Position numbers and translations under genes: made by a program. Below, in pieces: positions 17,355 through 25,325 of a DNA stretch of 64,000 nt; the first letter of the stretch is position 1, and the number at the start of each line of letters is the position of its first letter. Origin of the DNA: Tatumella terrea (GTDB lineage Bacteria; Pseudomonadota; Gammaproteobacteria; Enterobacterales; Enterobacteriaceae); assembly GCF_039523755.1 (NCBI RefSeq), contig NZ_BAAAFX010000002.1:248001-312000 (forward strand), given 5' to 3'. Below the pieces are notes generated by a model. It made no database searches and had not been told where the DNA came from. It worked only from the letters and a program-made list of their open reading frames with translations.

Positions 17355-18271
17355 AGAACCGTCAGATACCGGAGGATGAGCTTAGGATTGTTGGCAAGCG
17401 TTATTACGGACGCTGGTTAAGCGCGATACTGGTGCTATTGGGTGTTGCCGGTATGGCGCATTCGATGTTTGAAAATCCCCGCTTTGAATGGCGGGTTATT
17501 GCAGATAATTTCACGGAAGCTTCAATTCTGCAAGGGGTCTTAATGACCCTGCAACTGACGATTATTTCGGTGGTGCTGGGTTTCTTCTTTGGCACGATAC
17601 TGGCATTGATGAGGTTATCTTCTAACCCCGTACTTTCTGCAGTGAGCTGGGCATATACCTGGTTTTTCCGGGGCGTCCCTATGCTGGTACAACTTTTTCT
17701 CTGGTACAACATCGCAGCACTGTACCCGACATTGTCGGTATCATTGCCAGGAGTTGGGGAACTCTGGAGTGTACAATCCAATACACTGATAAGCCCTTTT
17801 ACCGCGGCGGTCTTCGCTTTAGTTATGCATCAGTCAGCCTATGCCGCAGAGATCGTGCGTGCGGGGATCCAGAGCGTGAATCAGGGGCAGATAGAAGCGG
17901 CCAGAGCGCTGGGCTATCGCCCAGCGCAGATTTTCAGGCATACCATCCTGCCTCAGGCGATGCGGGCGATTCTGCCCCCGGCAGGCAATGAAGTGATTGG
18001 GCAGTTGAAAACGACCGCGGTGGTCTCTGTGATATCGCTTCAGGATGTCTTGTTTTCTGCTCAGATTATCTATCAGCGCACTTATGAAGTGATCCCATTA
18101 CTGCTGGTGGCGACACTCTGGTATTTGCTGATGACCTCGGTACTTTCTGTCGGCCAATACTACGTCGAGCGTTATTTCTCTCGTGGACACGGGCGGCGTG
18201 AGCCACCGGCACTGTTTACCTTCTTATCCCGGCTGAAAAAACCGATCCTGAAAGGAGCTTCTGATGGCTGA
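17351..18271 (+). CDS. Amino-acid ABC transporter permease (YxeN-like)
   Basis: Inner-membrane permease of 306 residues from the polar amino acid family. An N-terminal hydrophobic segment (LSAILVLLGVAGMAHS) precedes the core permease, which starts near LQGVLMTLQLTIISVVLG. The EAA loop is IEAARALGYRPAQIFRHTILP near residue 180. It overlaps the binding-protein gene by ATGA and the ATPase gene by 8 bp, so the three are one translationally coupled operon. Confidence 0.92.
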   Translation: MKNRQIPEDELRIVGKRYYGRWLSAILVLLGVAGMAHSMFENPRFEWRVIADNFTEASILQGVLMTLQLTIISVVLGFFFGTILALMRLSSNPVLSAVSWAYTWFFRGVPMLVQLFLWYNIAALYPTLSVSLPGVGELWSVQSNTLISPFTAAVFALVMHQSAYAAEIVRAGIQSVNQGQIEAARALGYRPAQIFRHTILPQAMRAILPPAGNEVIGQLKTTAVVSVISLQDVLFSAQIIYQRTYEVIPLLLVATLWYLLMTSVLSVGQYYVERYFSRGHGRREPPALFTFLSRLKKPILKGASDG

Positions 18272-19025
18272 AGCGATTTATTTACGAAAAGTCACCAAGC
18301 ATTTTTCCGGGAAAACGGTGCTAAATCAGGTCGACCTTGATATTCCTGCAGGGTCAGTGACTGTGATCCTCGGGCCGTCAGGGTCGGGGAAATCTACGCT
18401 ACTGCGTTGTATCAATCATCTGGAAAAACTGGATGGTGGCACAATTCGGGTCGGTGACGAGTTGGTGGGTTACCATCAGAAAGGACGGGCACTCTATGAG
18501 CTGAATCATCGTGAAATTGCGCGGCAACGGCGGGATATCGGGATGGTTTTTCAGCAGTTTAATCTGTTTCCGCATCGGACCGTTCTCCAAAATATTATTG
18601 ATGCACCTGTGCGGGTGAAAAAACAGAGCCGAAAGCAAAGTATTGCCCTGGCAGTAGACTTGCTGGAAAAAGTAGGGCTGGCTGGTCGTGAAGATGAGTG
18701 GCCACAAAATCTGTCGGGCGGGCAGCAGCAGCGGGTTGCCATTGCCAGAGCATTGGCGATGAACCCGCAAGTGATGCTATTCGATGAACCGACCTCTGCT
18801 CTTGACCCGGAGCTGGTCGGGGAAGTTTTGCAGGTCATTAAACAACTGGCCCATTCAGGGATAACGATGGTTATCGTGACGCATGAGATCGGGTTTGCTA
18901 AAGAAGTTGCCGATAACCTTGTGTTTATGGAATCAGGGGCTATTATCGCCGCCGGACCCACCCGCCAGGTACTGGAGGATCCGAACCAGGCCCGGGTACG
19001 CGACTTTATTGCGACAGTACTCTGA
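18264..19025 (+). CDS. Amino-acid ABC transporter ATPase (YxeO-like)
   Basis: Cytoplasmic ATPase of 253 residues. Walker A is GPSGSGKST near residue 35, the Q-loop is GMVFQQFNLFPH, the signature is LSGGQQQRVAIARAL, and Walker B is VMLFDEPTSALD. AAAGGAG precedes the start inside the permease gene. It completes the transporter. The next gene is convergent, starting the minus-strand MmgE/M20/GNAT set. Confidence 0.93.
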   Translation: MAEAIYLRKVTKHFSGKTVLNQVDLDIPAGSVTVILGPSGSGKSTLLRCINHLEKLDGGTIRVGDELVGYHQKGRALYELNHREIARQRRDIGMVFQQFNLFPHRTVLQNIIDAPVRVKKQSRKQSIALAVDLLEKVGLAGREDEWPQNLSGGQQQRVAIARALAMNPQVMLFDEPTSALDPELVGEVLQVIKQLAHSGITMVIVTHEIGFAKEVADNLVFMESGAIIAAGPTRQVLEDPNQARVRDFIATVL

Positions 19026-19087
19026 ATTATTGTCAGGGCGAAGCTTTCGTCCCGGCAGTAGGTTCAGACTGACGGGACGATAAATGG

Positions 19088-20410
19088 CTATTCAGGCAGC
19101 AAGGCCGCAATTAACCGATACAACTGTTCATTTGTGAGCAGGGCACAGTCCTTAAGCACCGCGTGACTTCGTTCTTCAGATTCTCCCTGTAAGGCCCGCT
19201 GCAGTTTTTCCTGTACATTAACGCCATCGCGTACTGATTGCTGCCGGGTCCGGCGTTGTATTAATTTCCGACCATCCTTCAGAAAAAGAGTCACTTCATG
19301 AAAACGGAGCGCCGGGTTCAGTGCATCCGACGGGGCGCTGTCATCCGGACAACGCCGCACACGTGCCGCAAGTGCCATAATGTCTGCGTTAATCGGGCCT
19401 TCGGCGAAATCACGCATTCGCAAGTCACCGTAAAGCAACATGGCTGCCACCACATATTCAAGACTGAAACGTGCGCCGATCCCGGTTACCGGCCGGCGAA
19501 CGGAGGCAGCAATATCACCCCCGGGCGGGAAGGCTACCTCGATATGGTGGATAGCATTGAGCAGTCCGTTAAGCGTCCGTTCCTCCTGCAACCATTGATT
19601 GCGAATGAGTCGTGCAGCTTCTGCGGCACTGTGCGTACCGCTGCACGTCGCAAAAGGCTTAAACTCCAGGCCGGGAGAGACGATCCGCCAGGGGGCTCCC
19701 CAACCGCTCGTAAGAAGTTCACCTCTCGCCTGCCCATGACTTCCGAAAGACAAAAAGGATTCCAGAACACCCCTTGACTGCCCGTTGAATCCAGCCAGTG
19801 CCAGCTGTGCTGACCTGACCGCACGTTCAGCAGCCAGCCCGGCATGGAGTGGCTTAACGGCAGAAGCGAACTGTGCTCGCAGGCCGCTGGCCTGAGTTGC
19901 AGCAATACCCAGCAGCACTGCGGCACGTCCATGAGAGGGACGGGTCAGACGTATCAGTGCTGCTGCAGCAGCCAAAGTCCCGAGTGTCGCTGTATTGTGA
20001 TTTCCGAGAGCATAATGTTGCTGTGTGATTGCCAGCCCTGTCCGGCCTGCGATTTCTACTCCAATAATATAGGCATCAAGAAAGTCGTTGATGCTAAAGG
20101 TGGGCTGCAGACTGCACCACGCAATTAATGCGGGCAGTATGACCGTCGACGGATGCCCCCGGAAATCTGCGTGGAAATCATCAAAATCAAGAGAATGCCC
20201 GGCATAACCGAGTATTACCGCCCGGTTTGCTGCACTTTTCCCGGAGTAAACTTCCCGCAGGATCGGCAGGCCCGACTCGGGTATTTGTTGTTGCAGCGGG
20301 AACCAGCAGGCAGCGAGAAAATCACAGAATCCTTTGCGGGCACACTGCCGTGCCAACTCATCCGGACGGCTCTCAAGAATATGGCTGACCAGTGATTCAG
20401 TGACGCCCAT
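19088..20410 (-). CDS. MmgE/PrpD family protein (YxeQ-like)
   Basis: Cytoplasmic protein of 440 residues in the family that includes 2-methylcitrate dehydratase, cis-aconitate decarboxylase and iminodisuccinate epimerase. The hallmark region GHSLDFDDFHADFRGHPS with ILPALIAW follows about residue 75, and later HSAAEAA and PPGGDI segments fit. The start at 20410 overlaps the upstream amidohydrolase gene by 14 bp; longer N-termini up to 20521 are not family-like. B. subtilis yxeQ encodes the same family next to homologues of all its neighbours here. Its reaction is unknown; an epimerase or lyase acting on the succinyl moiety is inferred. Confidence 0.87.
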   Translation of the reverse strand: MGVTESLVSHILESRPDELARQCARKGFCDFLAACWFPLQQQIPESGLPILREVYSGKSAANRAVILGYAGHSLDFDDFHADFRGHPSTVILPALIAWCSLQPTFSINDFLDAYIIGVEIAGRTGLAITQQHYALGNHNTATLGTLAAAAALIRLTRPSHGRAAVLLGIAATQASGLRAQFASAVKPLHAGLAAERAVRSAQLALAGFNGQSRGVLESFLSFGSHGQARGELLTSGWGAPWRIVSPGLEFKPFATCSGTHSAAEAARLIRNQWLQEERTLNGLLNAIHHIEVAFPPGGDIAASVRRPVTGIGARFSLEYVVAAMLLYGDLRMRDFAEGPINADIMALAARVRRCPDDSAPSDALNPALRFHEVTLFLKDGRKLIQRRTRQQSVRDGVNVQEKLQRALQGESEERSHAVLKDCALLTNEQLYRLIAALLPE

Positions 20411-21563
20411 CTTCCGGTCTCTTTTCTGAATGTAATGCACTTTCTGCCAGACGAGCCAGGTAGCGGGAGACTGGTAAAAGAACATCATCATTGATGCGGA
20501 AGGCAGGGTGATGTAAAGCATACTGCTGGCCTGTTCCCACCATCACAAACGCTCCGGGAAGTTGCTGCTGATAAAATGCAAAATCTTCACCAATGGGGCT
20601 GGCTTCAACCTCTCTGGCTTCAAAACCGCTGGTGGTGGCTTGCTGAAGCGCAAAACCGGCCCAGCCGGCATCATTAATGACCGGTGGCGGACCGGCCTGC
20701 CAATCCAGGCGGATTTCAGCCTCAAACCCAGCGGCAATGCCGTTCAGCAGATTTCGTAAACGGGTCTCAATCAGCTGACGTGTCGCGGGCGAAAACGTCC
20801 TAACTGTGCCTTCCAGCCAGGCACTGTCCGGGATAACGTTCCATGTCGTACCGCTGTGCATCTGTGTGACAGAGACCACGGCATTATCGGCGGAAGGTGT
20901 ATTCCGGCTGATCAGCGTCTGTAATGCGGTGACCAACTGACCGGCGATGACTATGGGGTCATTGCCCTCATGGGGACGGGCGGCATGACTACCCGTACCG
21001 GTGATAGTGATCCTGAATTTATCCACCGCCGCCGTCAGTGCTCCCGCTTTCGTGCCAATAACACCGGCAGGCAAGGTGGGATCATTATGTAACCCGAAGA
21101 TCGCAAATGCTTTCTTTAACGCACCGGTATTAATGATATCCGGTGCGCCCTGACCGGTTTCTTCTGCGGCCTGAAAAAGGATCCTGACCCGGCCCTGCAG
21201 CGTGGCTTCCTGTTTTTTTAGCAGAATGGCTGCACCCAGTGCGGCGGTGCAATGAAAGTCATGGCCGCAGGCATGCATGACGCCCGGATTTTGTGAACTG
21301 TATTCAACGCCGGATTGCTCTTCAATGGGCAACGCATCGATATCTGAGCGTAATACCACCAGCGGGCCCAGAGGATCCCCCACTTCGGCCACCAATCCGG
21401 TCTTCAGCGGCAGGTCCAGAATACGGATCTGATAAGATTCCAGCCGGGCACGCAGCCGGGCTGTTGTTTCAAATTCCTGATTAGATAATTCGGGAAAACG
21501 GTGAAGTTCATGGCGAAAGGCGATCAGGCTTTTAGCAAAGCCGCTCTCGTTTAATTCAGTCAT
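20397..21563 (-). CDS. M20D amidohydrolase (YxeP-like N-acyl amino acid deacetylase)
   Basis: Cytoplasmic metal-dependent amidohydrolase of 388 residues (hippuricase/HipO type). Metal ligands are visible in VMHACGHDFHCTAALG, EETGQG, and HAARPHEGNDP, with a late histidine in YALHHPAF. Its start overlaps the end of the acetyltransferase gene by ATGA, and its end overlaps the MmgE/PrpD gene. In the B. subtilis yxe pathway the corresponding enzyme removes the acetyl group from N-acetylcysteine; the same role is inferred here. Confidence 0.9.
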   Translation of the reverse strand: MTELNESGFAKSLIAFRHELHRFPELSNQEFETTARLRARLESYQIRILDLPLKTGLVAEVGDPLGPLVVLRSDIDALPIEEQSGVEYSSQNPGVMHACGHDFHCTAALGAAILLKKQEATLQGRVRILFQAAEETGQGAPDIINTGALKKAFAIFGLHNDPTLPAGVIGTKAGALTAAVDKFRITITGTGSHAARPHEGNDPIVIAGQLVTALQTLISRNTPSADNAVVSVTQMHSGTTWNVIPDSAWLEGTVRTFSPATRQLIETRLRNLLNGIAAGFEAEIRLDWQAGPPPVINDAGWAGFALQQATTSGFEAREVEASPIGEDFAFYQQQLPGAFVMVGTGQQYALHHPAFRINDDVLLPVSRYLARLAESALHSEKRPEDGRH

Positions 21564-22123
21564 AGTGTTTCTGTGATCCTGTCATCGGTGGCAGGCTGAA
21601 CAGCGTGTTGTGTCAGCCAATGTTTATGCGCGGATTCATCAAGGATTTTTTTCATATACAGAGTGATATGACCTTTTCCCAGATTGGCGGTATGCATTCG
21701 CGTAAACCCGCGTTTCTGATACATATCTATCAACCAGGGATGGCTTACTGCCGTTCCTAGTGAGACAGCAGGAGCCCGCAGTTGCTCTGCCAGTATTCTC
21801 TGTTCCAGCACTTCAAGTACCTTCAGGCCATAATTCTGCCCGGGGTAATCAGGATGTGCTGCATACCAGCCAATGTGCGGTAAGCCAAACGGACCCGGAA
21901 GCGGTCCCCAGGGATAGCGAAGAGTCACTGAAGAGACCATCACTGAACCGTTATACAGGGCATACACACCATGACGTTGTATATGTTGCAGAGTTTTTTC
22001 CCTGGTGGTACTGGCGGCATCAAAATGAATACCCAGCGCTTTCGTCGGAGCGTAAGCCGCCAGAATCAGCGCCTGATAGTCATCCGTTTCATCTTCCCTG
22101 ACCTGACGAAAATCAAGAGACAT
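21560..22123 (-). CDS. GNAT N-acetyltransferase (YxeL-like)
   Basis: Acetyl-CoA-dependent acetyltransferase of 187 residues. The acetyl-CoA site is in the segment AHPDYPGQNYGLKVLEVLEQ (about residues 90-110), followed by a C-terminal YQKRGFTR strand typical of GNAT. AAGGA precedes the ATG at 22123. It is the first gene of a three-gene minus-strand operon with an amidohydrolase and the MmgE/PrpD gene. Pairing an acetylase with a deacetylase in one operon suggests transient N-protection of an amino acid during catabolism. Confidence 0.88.
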   Translation of the reverse strand: MSLDFRQVREDETDDYQALILAAYAPTKALGIHFDAASTTREKTLQHIQRHGVYALYNGSVMVSSVTLRYPWGPLPGPFGLPHIGWYAAHPDYPGQNYGLKVLEVLEQRILAEQLRAPAVSLGTAVSHPWLIDMYQKRGFTRMHTANLGKGHITLYMKKILDESAHKHWLTQHAVQPATDDRITETL

Positions 22124-22755
22124 ACAATTTTCCTTACCGGTAATCTGTGAATAAAAGAATAACGTCGGTAGTCAGCTGCGGACAAGTTATCAGTAAATGA
22201 ATAGATGGGTATAGTTAAAATATATCTAAGCTAATGCATATTTTATATTTAACATTGCCGTTTTTTAATTGCGTATACAGGCAGGGGGCGTAATATATGT
22301 TCATTTGTTTTCATCCCTGTATTCAGGGGAAAGAAATTATTTTTTGGTGATACGATACGGTATCGTTTAAATGATAAATCTCAATCAGCCATTATTTCTT
22401 TAAATAATGTTCAGCTGAACCTCTGAAGCATTAAGATAAAGTAAAGAGCAGGAGATACACCCGGTAAAACAGAAGAGGGCTGTAAAAATAAGCGTTACGG
22501 ATAAGTCCGCAGGTTTGTCCAGGATGGGATTATACTATGAAGGTCTCTCGCCGGTCAGTGTTTATATCACGAATAAGGTATAAGCCTGTGACGATATTTC
22601 CTGCAAGCTTTCTGTTACGGCGCGATGAAACCTACCGGTGACATAATAAATTTATCTCTGTTCTCCGTCTGTTACGGAGAAAAAATCTGTGTGCAGATAT
22701 TCTTATCCGGAAAAAACCGGAATTATTTCATTAATAGAATACTCAGGAATACTTT
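22124..22755. promoter_or_regulatory. 632-bp divergent control region between the GNAT and monooxygenase genes
   Basis: AT-rich and without a supported gene. Three inverted repeats stand out: ACGATAC-G-GTATCGT (22352-22366), ATTATTT-N4-AAATAAT (22391-22408), and the perfect 12-mer GTTCAGCTGAAC (22409-22420). These are candidate operators or hairpins controlling both transcripts. No regulator gene lies in the cluster. Confidence 0.6.
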
Positions 22756-24057
22756 ATGGACAGTTCAGATATTCAACGCCGCCTTCGTCTGGGGCTTTTT
22801 GTTCAGCCTCTCGGGCATCATGTTAGTGGTTGGCGTTTGACCGATAACGCGGGATCTCCTACCGATATCGACTGGTTAATTACCCTGGCAAAAAAAGCAG
22901 AAGCCGGGACGTTCGATTTGTTTTTTGTCGGGGATGCCCTGGCGACCAGTATGTATCGTTTACCGTCAACGATGGCACGGCTGGAGCCATTGACGCTTTT
23001 ATCGGCTCTTGCGGTACATACCCGAAGGATTGGTCTGGCGGCCACGGCATCCACCACATTCAGTGATCCTTTCACCCTGGCCCGTAGTTTGTCCTCACTT
23101 GATCATATCAGCCGCGGGCGGGCAGCCTGGAATGTTGTCACGTCATTTTCAAATGATGTGGCACGTAATTTCAGCCGTGATGATATGCCGGACCATGCCC
23201 AACGTTACGGGCGGGCCCGCGAGTTCCTTGATGTCGCCAGTAAATTATGGAATGGCTGGGAGGAAGGGGCAGTTCAGCCGGACGCAGACAGTGGCCGCTA
23301 TTTTGTCGATGAAAAAATAAAAGCCGTTAACCATCGCGGCGAGCATTTTCAGGTTCAGGGGCCGCTGAATATCACGCGTTCCCCGCAGGGGAAGCCTGTG
23401 ATTATCGCCGCTGGTTCCTCTACCGACGGACAGAAACTGGCGGCTGAAACAGCAGAAGTTATTTTTACGGCATCAGCCACGCTGGAAGAAGGACAGGAAT
23501 TTTACCGTGTTCAGAAACAGCAAATCAGGGTAGCAGGGCGCGATCCGGCCAATGTGGTCATTATGCCCGGAGTGATGCCGATTATCGGCCGTACGCGTGA
23601 GGAAGCCCGTGCACTCTGGAAACAACTGAATACCCTGGTCGATCTTGAGAACGGGATCAATCAGTTATCGCTGCGTTTTGGTATCGATTTATCGGGTTAC
23701 CCACTGGATGAGCCGGTACCCGACGTGCCGTTGGGCGAGGGTAACCAGAGCCGTGTCAGATTGATGCTGGATATGGCGAAGCGGGATAACCTGACGTTAG
23801 GTGATCTGGCTGCAATCGCGGCCGGATCACGCGGGCATCGGGTGATCATCGGTACGGCAGAAGATATCGCCGATGATTTTCAATTATGGCTGAATCACAA
23901 CGCCGCGGATGGTTTTAACATTATGCCGGCGATTATGCCGGAGCAACTGGATCTGTTTATTGAGCTGGTGATCCCTGAACTGCGTCGCCGTGGCTTGTTC
24001 CATCAGGATTATGCGTATAGCACGCTGCGTGAAAATCTGGGGCTACCGCGCATATAG
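22756..24057 (+). CDS. FMN-dependent monooxygenase, NtaA/SnaA/DszA family (YxeK-like)
   Basis: Luciferase-like flavin monooxygenase of 433 residues. The N-terminus (RLRLGLFVQPLGHHVSGWR), the DLFFVGDAL strand, SSLDHISRGRAAWNVVTS and the HAQRYGRAREFLDV segment are typical of the NtaA/DszA group, which uses FMNH2 supplied by a separate reductase. AGGA precedes the ATG. It is divergent from the GNAT operon. In B. subtilis, YxeK cleaves the C-S bond of N-acetylated S-(2-succino)cysteine. The co-occurring families make that the best guess here. No flavin reductase is encoded nearby. Confidence 0.9.
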   Translation: MDSSDIQRRLRLGLFVQPLGHHVSGWRLTDNAGSPTDIDWLITLAKKAEAGTFDLFFVGDALATSMYRLPSTMARLEPLTLLSALAVHTRRIGLAATASTTFSDPFTLARSLSSLDHISRGRAAWNVVTSFSNDVARNFSRDDMPDHAQRYGRAREFLDVASKLWNGWEEGAVQPDADSGRYFVDEKIKAVNHRGEHFQVQGPLNITRSPQGKPVIIAAGSSTDGQKLAAETAEVIFTASATLEEGQEFYRVQKQQIRVAGRDPANVVIMPGVMPIIGRTREEARALWKQLNTLVDLENGINQLSLRFGIDLSGYPLDEPVPDVPLGEGNQSRVRLMLDMAKRDNLTLGDLAAIAAGSRGHRVIIGTAEDIADDFQLWLNHNAADGFNIMPAIMPEQLDLFIELVIPELRRRGLFHQDYAYSTLRENLGLPRI

Positions 24058-24846
24058 CGGCTTTCACTCTGAATGACTGTATATTCTGAAAAATAAAAGC
24101 AGGTACGGGATACCCTGGAGTCGTTTCCTGCACCTGCTTTGACAATGATCTCTACCCGCCGGTGCCGACATATCCCCCCTAACCGAAGAAAGCATCTCTT
24201 TGCAGTGTCCGGGAGAGTGGTATACCGTAATAATTCTCCGTGCCTTGTCTTGTGGATAGTCCGGCAACGATCTGTGTCTTATCGCTTCCTGGCGGTCTGC
24301 TACGTCCTTTAGTGCCCGGGAAATTCCGTGCTCAGTCTCATGTATTAGCGGAGAGCTTCAGATAACAATGACCTGCTTTCGGACAATGATTTTTATCACG
24401 AGCCTGATATGATGAAGGCGGTTTTTCGGTGAGGGTCCGACAGGATTACAACGCGAGTCTGTTACTGTCCGTGTTTCGGCCGCTGTGCCGGATGGCTTGC
24501 TCCAAAAACCGGTAGCGTACGTTGTGAGACTGATCGTGTTATTATCCGGTAATACACACTTTTCGCGCCTGTCGGTGAGGAAGTGTCCTTGTGCAGAGCG
24601 CAGGGGGACGCTGGCAGAATGATACAGATGACCCGCAGAGCCGGGAACCGGTCGCTGGCTGGCGTCACGGACAGGGAAAAGCCGTCGACAAACCTTTGCT
24701 GATGTTCTGCAAAACCTTGTCACAGATGAGGACAGGAAAAAGCGGCGTAATGCTGTTCTACTTAGCGCCGGATAAGCTATAAACCTTTGTGTTAACCTGT
24801 CGCCTTTATTACTGCCCGTCGTGGGAAAGTTTGTTAGGGAGTTTTT
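24058..24846. other. 789-bp stretch without a recognisable gene
   Basis: Only short overlapping open frames occur and none looks like a protein family. A 9-bp inverted repeat (24096-24104 with 24132-24140) soon after the monooxygenase stop may be a weak terminator. The last 60 bp must carry the promoter of the RcnB-like gene, with GGGAG as its ribosome-binding site. Confidence 0.5.
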
Positions 24847-25266
24847 ATGCGTAAGCCGTTTGTTTTAGCCTCATCTGTCATGCTGATGACGGTGAGTTTA
24901 CTGGGTGTCAGTCAGGTCAATGCGGAAGATGCCCCTGTAACCCCGGTCACTTCTGCGCCTGCGGCCTCTCCGGCCCCGGCAGAAGCCCCGGCAGCCTCCG
25001 CTCCCGCGACCGCGCCTTCAGGCACGTCAAAAGATCCGCTGGATCGTGATACGGTTTTTGGTGATTTCCATCACTATGCTATCGGCGATGTTGTTCCGCC
25101 GTTGTACCGTTCAGCGACCTACAATATTGCCAAATGGCAGTTGAGAAAATTACCGGCGCCGGTTGCCGGCAGTCACTGGACCTATATGGGCGGTGATTAC
25201 ATCCTGATCACCGATGCGGAAGGAAAAATACTGCGTATTATTTCCGGCGATATTATCTACCGTTAA
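24847..25266 (+). CDS. RcnB-like periplasmic protein
   Basis: Exported protein of 139 residues. A signal peptide ends near QVNA-ED. A proline/alanine-rich linker spans about residues 28-60. The C-terminal domain (FHHYAIGDVVPPLYR ... GSHWTYMGGDYILI ... GDIIYR) has the pattern of the RcnB family, linked in E. coli to nickel and cobalt homeostasis. There is no adjacent efflux gene, so metal function is only suggested by family. A GC-rich hairpin follows the stop. Confidence 0.75.
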   Translation: MRKPFVLASSVMLMTVSLLGVSQVNAEDAPVTPVTSAPAASPAPAEAPAASAPATAPSGTSKDPLDRDTVFGDFHHYAIGDVVPPLYRSATYNIAKWQLRKLPAPVAGSHWTYMGGDYILITDAEGKILRIISGDIIYR

Positions 25267-25279
25267 GCTGTTTTCTGCA

Positions 25280-25300
25280 GAGGGGGCGTGATGCCCCCTC
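25280..25300. terminator. GC-rich hairpin between the convergent RcnB-like gene and opgB
   Basis: An 8-bp stem (25280-25287 with 25293-25300) has a 5-base loop. The downstream sequence is only moderately T-rich, so termination efficiency is uncertain. Confidence 0.6.
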
Positions 25301-25325
25301 GCTTATTTCTGAACACGCCTGCCTG

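Noticed and set aside
24358..24723. 121-codon minus-strand open frame in the gap before the RcnB-like gene
   Set aside because: Overlaps other random frames, arginine/serine-rich without a domain pattern, and lacks a ribosome-binding site.
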